The notes under the pieces: model-generated
Told to the model about the DNA's origin: nothing
Database searches by the model: none
The model's input: only the letters and a program-made list of their open reading frames with translations
DNA from: Azotobacter paspali
Lineage (GTDB): Bacteria > Pseudomonadota > Gammaproteobacteria > Pseudomonadales > Pseudomonadaceae
Length of the DNA: 28,282 nucleotides
Reading direction: 5' to 3' (one strand)
Assembly (NCBI RefSeq): GCF_042434745.1
Contig: NZ_JBHLSS010000077.1
Made by a program: the position numbers and the translations under genes
Shown: positions 24,174 to 28,282 of the stretch, piece after piece
Numbering within the stretch: the first letter of the stretch is position 1
Layout: the number at the start of each line of letters is the position of its first letter

Positions 24174-24677
24174 ATGACCCTGCCCGATCCCGCCGCGCTG
24201 CTGCCCAGGATGGCCGCCGAGCTGAAATGCCACCTACAGGCCCATCGCATCGACACGCCGCGCTTCGTCGGCATCCATACCGGTGGCGTCTGGGTCGCCC
24301 AGGCGCTATTGGACGCCCTCGACAGCGAGGAGCCGCTGGGTGTGCTCGACGTGTCCTTCTACCGCGACGACTTCACCCAGAGCGGCCTGCACCCGCAGGT
24401 CCGTCCTTCCGCGCTGCCCTTCGAAGTCGAAGGCCAACACTTGGTGCTAGTCGACGACGTGCTGATGACCGGCCGCACCGTGCGCGCCGCCCTCAACGAA
24501 CTGTTCGACTACGGCCGCCCGGCTAGCGTGACCCTGGTCTGCCTGCTCGATCTCGACGCCCGCGAACTGCCGATCCGCCCGGACGTGGTCGGCCAGACCC
24601 TGTCGCTTGCCCCCGACGAACGGGTAAAATTGCTCGGCCCCGCACCGCTCGCCCTCGAGCGTCAGGTTCTTGCCTAG
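24174..24677 (+). CDS. pyrR: Pyrimidine regulatory protein PyrR
   Basis: A 167-residue phosphoribosyltransferase-fold protein. The PRPP-binding motif is LVLVDDVLMTGRTVRAALNEL (about residues 91–111), with FVGIHTGGVWVAQ and DVSFYRDDF upstream as in PyrR. In Bacillus PyrR is an RNA-binding attenuator; in Pseudomonas it sits in the pyrR–pyrB–pyrC' operon and is thought to regulate pyrimidine genes, with no uracil phosphoribosyltransferase role assured. GAGGAG precedes ATG 24174. The stop codon TAG at 24675–24677 is formed across the left boundary of a miniature inverted-repeat element: TA from the gene, G from the element. Removing the element and one TA restores a TAA stop 12 bases before pyrB. 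Confidence 0.95.
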   Translation: MTLPDPAALLPRMAAELKCHLQAHRIDTPRFVGIHTGGVWVAQALLDALDSEEPLGVLDVSFYRDDFTQSGLHPQVRPSALPFEVEGQHLVLVDDVLMTGRTVRAALNELFDYGRPASVTLVCLLDLDARELPIRPDVVGQTLSLAPDERVKLLGPAPLALERQVLA

Positions 24678-24943
24678 GGCCTGTCATCACTTATTTCTCA
24701 CGTTGCGACGGAGCCTGTTTTGGCACAGGGCAAGGTGTGAGGAGAGAGGTTTGGTTATTCCAAATGAACGACGAACAACGCAGCACTGTGCCAAAACAGA
24801 CCCGCCCCTTCGGGTTGCGCCTGAAATCAGCCCATACGGCGTTGCAGCCTTTGGCAAGGAAATGGCCATTGCCTACAGGCTGCGCCTTGTCTGGGCTGAT
24901 TTCAGGCAGCAACGCAACCAGAGAAATAAGTGATGACAGGCCC
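24677..24943. mobile_element. 267-bp MITE in the pyrR stop codon
   Basis: Perfect 23-bp terminal inverted repeats begin GGGCCTGTCATCACTTATTT (24677–24699) and end with the complement (24921–24943). Both ends are flanked by TA (24675–24676 and 24944–24945), as for elements that duplicate a TA target. Two more perfect inverted repeats lie inside: CTGTTTTGGCACAG (24715–24728) with CTGTGCCAAAACAG (24786–24799), and CCTGAAATCAGCCCA (24820–24834) with TGGGCTGATTTCAGG (24892–24906). There is no transposase or supported gene. The element lies within the pyrR–pyrB junction, and its transcript would fold strongly. The TA target suggests mobilisation by an IS630/mariner-type enzyme; none is in the window. 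Confidence 0.88.
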
Positions 24944-24959
24944 TAAAAGAGTCCCCGCA

Positions 24960-25970
24960 ATGACGCCGAACGACGCCAAGCGCCCGCTGCAGCTCAACGA
25001 TCAGGGCCGGCTGCGCCACTTCCTCTCGCTCGACGGTCTATCTTGCGAGCTACTGACCGAGATTCTCGACACCGCCGACTCCTTTCTCGAGGTCGGTACC
25101 CGCGCCGTGAAGAAAGTCCCGCTGCTGCGCGGCCGGACCGTCTGCAACGTGTTCTTCGAGAACTCCACGCGTACCCGCACCACCTTCGAGATGGCCGCTC
25201 AGCGGCTGTCCGCCGACGTGATCACGCTCAACGTGTCGACCTCCTCGACCAGCAAGGGCGAGACTCTGTTCGATACCCTGCGCAACCTCGAGGCGATGGC
25301 CGCCGACATGTTCGTCATCCGCCATGCCGACTCCGGCGCCGCGCACTTCATCGCCGAGCACGTCTGTCCCGACGTGGCGGTGATCAACGGCGGCGACGGC
25401 CGCCACGCCCACCCGACCCAGGGCATGCTCGACATGCTGACCATCCGCCGCCACAAGGGCGGCTTCGAGAACCTCTCGGTGGCCATCGTCGGCGACATCC
25501 TGCATTCGCGGGTGGCACGTTCGGACATGCTCGCCCTGCGCGCCCTCGGCTGCCCGGACATCCGCGTGATCGGCCCGAAGACCCTGTTGCCGATGGGTCT
25601 GGAGCAGTACGGCGTGCGCGTCTTTTACGACCTGGACGAAGGCCTCCGGGACGTTGACGTGGTGATCATGCTGCGCCTACAGCGCGAGCGCATGCAGGGC
25701 GGCCTGCTGCCCAGCCAGGGCGAGTTCTACCGGCTCTACGGCCTCTCCACTGCGCGCCTGGCGCGGGCCAGGCCGGACGCCATCGTCATGCATCCGGGAC
25801 CGATCAACCGTGGCGTGGAAATCGAGTCGGCGGTGGCCGACGGCGCCCAGTCGGTGATCCTCAACCAGGTCACTTATGGCATCGCCGTGCGCATGGCGGT
25901 GCTGTCCATGGCCATGAGCGGGCAGACCGCGCAGCGCCAGTTCAATTCCGAATCCGAGGAGCAGATCTGA
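24960..25970 (+). CDS. pyrB: Aspartate carbamoyltransferase catalytic chain
   Basis: A 336-residue transcarbamoylase that condenses carbamoyl phosphate and aspartate, the committed step of pyrimidine synthesis. Carbamoyl phosphate motif FENSTRTRTTFEMAAQRL, the flexible lysine loop in STSSTSKGETLFDTL, VINGGDGRHAHPTQGMLDML, IVGDILHSRVARSD, MLRLQRERM and MHPGPINRGVEIES are all present. ATG 24960 gives the conserved MTPNDAKRPLQLNDQGRLRHF; the open frame from 24930 starts within the MITE and is rejected. The ribosome-binding site AAAAGAG lies just outside the MITE. The longer N-terminus is the Pseudomonas class A type, which carries the nucleotide regulatory site. The stop overlaps the pyrC' start by one base (TGATG). 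Confidence 0.97.
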   Translation: MTPNDAKRPLQLNDQGRLRHFLSLDGLSCELLTEILDTADSFLEVGTRAVKKVPLLRGRTVCNVFFENSTRTRTTFEMAAQRLSADVITLNVSTSSTSKGETLFDTLRNLEAMAADMFVIRHADSGAAHFIAEHVCPDVAVINGGDGRHAHPTQGMLDMLTIRRHKGGFENLSVAIVGDILHSRVARSDMLALRALGCPDIRVIGPKTLLPMGLEQYGVRVFYDLDEGLRDVDVVIMLRLQRERMQGGLLPSQGEFYRLYGLSTARLARARPDAIVMHPGPINRGVEIESAVADGAQSVILNQVTYGIAVRMAVLSMAMSGQTAQRQFNSESEEQI

Positions 25971-27241
25971 TGCGTACCCGTATCCTCGGCGCCCGCCTCA
26001 TCGACCCCACCAGCGGCCTGGACCGGGTCGCCGACCTCTATCTGGCCGACGGCAGGGTCGCCGCCGTCGGCCAGGCGCCAACCGCCTTCGAGGCCGACGA
26101 GACCCTCGACGCCCGTGGCCTGATCGCCGCGCCCGGCTTGGTCGATCTATCGGCCGCCTTGCGCGAGCCCGGCTACGGCCGCAAGGGCAGCATCGCCAGC
26201 GAAACCCGCGCCGCGGCCGCCGGCGGCGTCACCAGCCTGTGCTGCCCGCCACTGACTAGACCGGTGCTGGACTCTCCGGCGGTTGCCGAGCTGATCCTCG
26301 ACCGCGCCCGCGAAGCCGGCCATGCCAAGGTTTTCCCGATCGGCGCCCTGACCCGGGAGTTGGCCGGCGAGCAATTGGCCGAACTGGTCGCCCTGCGCGA
26401 CACCGGCTGCGTCGCCTTCGGCAACGGTCTGGCCAGCTTCGCCAGCAACCGCCACCTGCGCCGCGCCCTGGAATACGCGGCGACCTTCGACCTGACCGTG
26501 GTATTCCACTCCCAGGATGCCGCTCTCGCCGAGGACGGCCTCGCCCACGAGGGCCCCATGGCCGGTTTCCTGGGACTGGCGGGCATTCCAGAAACGGCGG
26601 AAACCGTGGCCCTGGCCCGTGACCTGCTGTTGGTCGAGCAGACCGGCGTGCGCGCCCACTTCAGCCAACTCTCCAGCGCCCGCGGCGCGCGGATGATCGC
26701 CGAGGCCCAGGCCCGCGGCCTGCCGGTGAGCGCCGACGTGGCGCTGTATCAGTTGATCCTCACCGACGAGGCGCTGGCCGACTTCTCCAGCCTCTACCAC
26801 GTACAGCCGCCGCTGCGCTCGCGCGCCGACCGCGACGGCCTGCGCGACGCGGTGCGCCAGGGCACCATCCAGGCCATCGCCAGCCACCACCAGCCTCACG
26901 AGGCGGATGCCAAGCTGGCGCCGTTCGGCGCCACCGAGCCCGGCATCAGCAGCGTCGAACTGCTGCTGCCGCTGGCGCTCAGCTTGGTCCAGGAGAACGT
27001 GCTCGACCTGCCGACCCTGCTCGCGCGCCTCACTAGCGGTCCGGCCCAGGCCCTGCGCCTGCCGGTGGGCAGCCTGGCCGCCGGCGCCCCGGCCGACCTG
27101 GTGTTGTTCGACCCCGAGGCCGCCACCCTGGCCGGCGAACGCTGGCTGTCCAAGGGACGCAATTGCCCGTTCATCGGCCACGTCCTGCCCGGCGCGGTGC
27201 GCTACACCCTGCTCGACGGACGGATCAGCTATCAGGCCTGA
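25970..27241 (+). CDS. pyrC': Inactive dihydroorotase-like PyrC' (PyrX)
   Basis: A 423-residue amidohydrolase-fold protein of the dihydroorotase family. Active enzymes have a metal-binding HxH in PGFVDLHVHLREPG; here the same place reads PGLVDLSAALREPG, so both histidines are lost. Other ligand positions are also altered (ASHHQPHEADAK keeps part of the ASDHAPH site). In Pseudomonas this protein is a structural partner that forms a dodecamer with PyrB and is needed for ATCase activity, while real dihydroorotases are encoded elsewhere. The one-base overlap with pyrB supports equimolar production. A perfect palindrome, GCGGGCATGCCCGC, follows the stop and may end the operon. Confidence 0.95.
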   Translation: MRTRILGARLIDPTSGLDRVADLYLADGRVAAVGQAPTAFEADETLDARGLIAAPGLVDLSAALREPGYGRKGSIASETRAAAAGGVTSLCCPPLTRPVLDSPAVAELILDRAREAGHAKVFPIGALTRELAGEQLAELVALRDTGCVAFGNGLASFASNRHLRRALEYAATFDLTVVFHSQDAALAEDGLAHEGPMAGFLGLAGIPETAETVALARDLLLVEQTGVRAHFSQLSSARGARMIAEAQARGLPVSADVALYQLILTDEALADFSSLYHVQPPLRSRADRDGLRDAVRQGTIQAIASHHQPHEADAKLAPFGATEPGISSVELLLPLALSLVQENVLDLPTLLARLTSGPAQALRLPVGSLAAGAPADLVLFDPEAATLAGERWLSKGRNCPFIGHVLPGAVRYTLLDGRISYQA

Positions 27242-27243
27242 TC

Positions 27244-27257
27244 GCGGGCATGCCCGC
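27244..27257. terminator. GC-rich palindrome after pyrC'
   Basis: GCGGGCATGCCCGC lies 2 bases past the pyrC' stop. Without a T-run it is only a candidate transcript-end hairpin. A second short stem (CCCC, TTCG, GGGG) near 27285–27297 lies next to the stop codon of the convergent TM2 gene. Confidence 0.35.
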
Positions 27258-27298
27258 GCGGCAGCCAGGCTTGTCGGCGGGCCCGCCCCTTCGGGGAA

Positions 27299-27700
27299 TC
27301 ATTGACCGCGCTGGGCGTTGCGCAGGGACACCTGCTCATTCAGCGTCCAGAAGTCGTAGAGCACGCCGATCAGGAACAACCCGCCGGTCAGCAGATAGAG
27401 CAGGCCGGTGAGCCACTTGCCCAGGTACATGCGGTGCACGCCGAAGACGCCGAGGAAGGTCAGCAGGAGCCAAGCGATGTTGTAGTCGGTGGAGCCGGCA
27501 TGAAAGCGCAGGTTCGCCTCGCGGTCCATCGACGGGATCAAGAACAGGTCGATCAGCCAGCCGATACCGAGCAGGCCTAGGGTGAAGAACCAGATCGTCC
27601 CGGTCAGCGGCCGGCCGTAATAGAAACGGTGCGCGCCAAGAAAGCCGAAGATCCACAACAGGTAGCCGATGAGTTTGCTGTGGGTGTCCTGAACCTGCAT
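27299..27700 (-). CDS. TM2-domain membrane protein
   Basis: A 133-residue protein. ATG 27700 is preceded by GGAGA; longer frames to 27976 cross the decayed pilU region and are rejected. It has two TM2 modules: residues about 9–55 (LIGYLLWIFGFLGAHRFYYG, then IWFFTLGLLGIGWLIDLF) and about 73–120 (IAWLLLTFLGVFGVHRMYLG, then LLYLLTGGLFLIGVLYDFW). Each has the family's G..G.HR.Y.G turn and a D before the end of the second helix. TM2 proteins are small inner-membrane proteins of unknown function in bacteria. It is convergent with the pyr operon and separated from pilU by about 170 bases without a gene. Confidence 0.9.
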   Translation of the reverse strand: MQVQDTHSKLIGYLLWIFGFLGAHRFYYGRPLTGTIWFFTLGLLGIGWLIDLFLIPSMDREANLRFHAGSTDYNIAWLLLTFLGVFGVHRMYLGKWLTGLLYLLTGGLFLIGVLYDFWTLNEQVSLRNAQRGQ

Positions 27701-27869
27701 GACGAGTCTCCAAAAAGATATTGAGGATGGGCGAAAGTACCCCTGGCGACAAGTATCCCGGCCCAGGGCAAGCGCATGGAATGCCCACTGGATACCGACG
27801 GGGAAGATTGCGCGAGCCGTGGCATAGCCGCTTGCCGAGCGGCCCAACCGGCCATGCAGAAAGAGCAAA
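27701..27869. other. Spacer between TM2 gene and pilU remnant
   Basis: No gene is seen. The part next to 27700 carries the TM2 ribosome-binding site and probably its promoter; no consensus promoter is obvious. Confidence 0.3.
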
Positions 27870-28197
27870 GCGTTTTCAGGCGGCCCGGAGCCGATTTCCG
27901 TCCGGAGGCCGAGCGCAGGTGTCGCATAGAGGGGCGAGCCATAGGGCTGTTTCGTAGGTGATCTCGCCCTGTCCATGAAGCTGGTACAGCGCCTTGAAGG
28001 TCTGCATGCCGTGTTCGGTGGAGCGCTTCATCATCGCATCGAGCCCGTGGCGCTCGCCCATGCGGCTCGAGTCGACGACCAGCGGGGTATCGGTCAGCGC
28101 CTCGATCACCGCCCTGCGCCCCTTGCCGTCCGGGATCGGGATCAACCTGGGCGCCGATGGCGCACAGGTTCAGCGACAGGTCTATCCGCACCTGATG
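27870..28197 (-). pseudogene. pilU: Truncated, frameshifted pilU
   Basis: The C-terminal third of the type IV pilus retraction ATPase PilU is visible in three frames. HQVRIDLSLNLCAIGAQ (28197–28147) matches VWMDLSLNLKAIVAQQL. After a frame change near 28147 the text reads DGKGRRAVIEALTDTPLVVD, then MMKRSTEHGMQTF and ALYQLHGQGEITYETAL, the hallmark PilT/PilU tail. A further frame change gives LYATPALGLRTEI, matching YADSANDLRLRI. The N-terminal two thirds, with Walker A and B, are cut off at 28197 by an IS200/IS605 end. In P. aeruginosa pilU lies a few genes from pyrC', which supports the identity. The gene is dead in this genome unless a second copy exists. Confidence 0.85.
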
Positions 28198-28282
28198 TTG
28201 ACATTCTCCCCTGCCCTAAAGGATGGGAATTCCCACCACTGGACGGCCATGCCCGGCCGCGAGAATGTTCCTGGCCGCGTTC
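28198..28282 (-). mobile_element. Right end of an IS200/IS605-family element
   Basis: Reading on the minus strand, the TnpB stop is followed by GGCAGGGGAGAATGTCAA and then directly by pilU codons. This sequence is typical of the right end of IS605-group elements that carry tnpB, and the imperfect hairpin arms (CCCATCC with GGGCAGGGG) agree with subterminal structure. These elements insert without target duplication. The rest lies beyond the window. Confidence 0.7.
28216..28282 (-). CDS. tnpB: TnpB C-terminus, gene continues past window
   Basis: The 22 visible codons read NAARNILAAGHGRPVVGIPI, then Leu and stop. NAARNIL is the last RuvC motif of TnpB (normally preceded by D-R-D-x), which places this as the end of the RNA-guided nuclease found in IS200/IS605 elements. 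The omega-RNA that guides TnpB is normally made from the 3' end of tnpB and the right end of the element, so its scaffold would be encoded here with its guide taken from the flanking pilU sequence. Only the tail is in the window, so completeness cannot be judged. Confidence 0.75.
   Translation of the reverse strand, partial: NAARNILAAGHGRPVVGIPIL

Noticed and set aside
24670..24946. Short open frames within the MITE on both strands
   Set aside because: They mirror the inverted repeats of the element, have no ribosome-binding site and no family resemblance.
26147..27181. A 344-codon minus-strand frame opposite pyrC'
   Set aside because: Antisense shadow with Gly/Gln/Val-rich translation; pyrC' overlaps pyrB by one base and is clearly the gene.
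27604..28191. A 195-codon minus-strand frame starting MRIDLSLNL
   Set aside because: Only its first 17 codons match PilU; after the frameshift it is out-of-frame text over the pilU remnant and the TM2 gene.
1..28282. CRISPR array, tRNA or rRNA genes
   Set aside because: No regularly spaced repeats and no recognisable tRNA or rRNA sequence were seen in reading the window.

Overview
The window looks like chromosomal DNA of a Pseudomonadaceae member (Pseudomonas or Azotobacter). The basis is the order gshB–tonB–algH–ruvX–pyrR–pyrB–pyrC' next to pilG, plus bioA, rsmE, a YceI protein and ilvD, all recognised by protein similarity from memory. Codon use is strongly GC-rich from about 7.0 kb onward. 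The first 6 kb is clearly more AT-rich and full of insertion sequences, so it reads as an acquired and partly decayed island.

Layout. Bases 1–6071 hold a probable ribosomally synthesised, radical-SAM-modified peptide (RiPP) locus. It has a 71-residue Cys-containing putative precursor, a radical SAM/SPASM maturase, the C-terminal remnant of an HlyD-type exporter adaptor and a small signal-peptide protein, all on the minus strand. A divergent exported S41 peptidase lies on the plus strand. An IS5-family element sits where the front of the HlyD gene should be. A non-autonomous IS1595-family element with intact ends and target duplication sits between the precursor promoter and the S41 gene. Bases 6236–6973 are a graveyard of IS5, IS2-like and PIN-domain-like fragments. 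Bases 7159–9736 carry ilvD and a YfcE-like phosphodiesterase, separated by a hairpin-rich spacer. Bases 9916–14063 carry two small membrane proteins around a large hybrid histidine kinase. Bases 14254–18661 carry yceI, cytochrome b561, an FAD amine oxidase and bioA. Bases 18729–20125 carry a DUF3087 protein and rsmE. Bases 20290–20877 hold pilG followed by a decayed pilH, with no other pil-chp gene before rsmE. Bases 21102–27241 hold gshB, tonB, algH, ruvX, pyrR, pyrB and pyrC'. The right end has a TM2 protein, a frameshifted pilU fragment and the tail of an IS200/IS605 TnpB.

How the parts fit. In the RiPP locus the maturase would modify the precursor, the HlyD adaptor would have belonged to the exporter, and the S41 enzyme is a candidate processing peptidase. 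The loss of most of hlyD suggests this copy no longer exports by its own adaptor. The pyrR–pyrB–pyrC' set makes the aspartate transcarbamoylase complex; a 267-bp miniature element has inserted exactly in the pyrR stop codon and still leaves a stop. Two separate type IV pilus loci (pilG/pilH/chp and pilU) are damaged, which points to degenerating twitching motility or surface sensing in this lineage. All functional statements are inferred from sequence alone; no database search was run.
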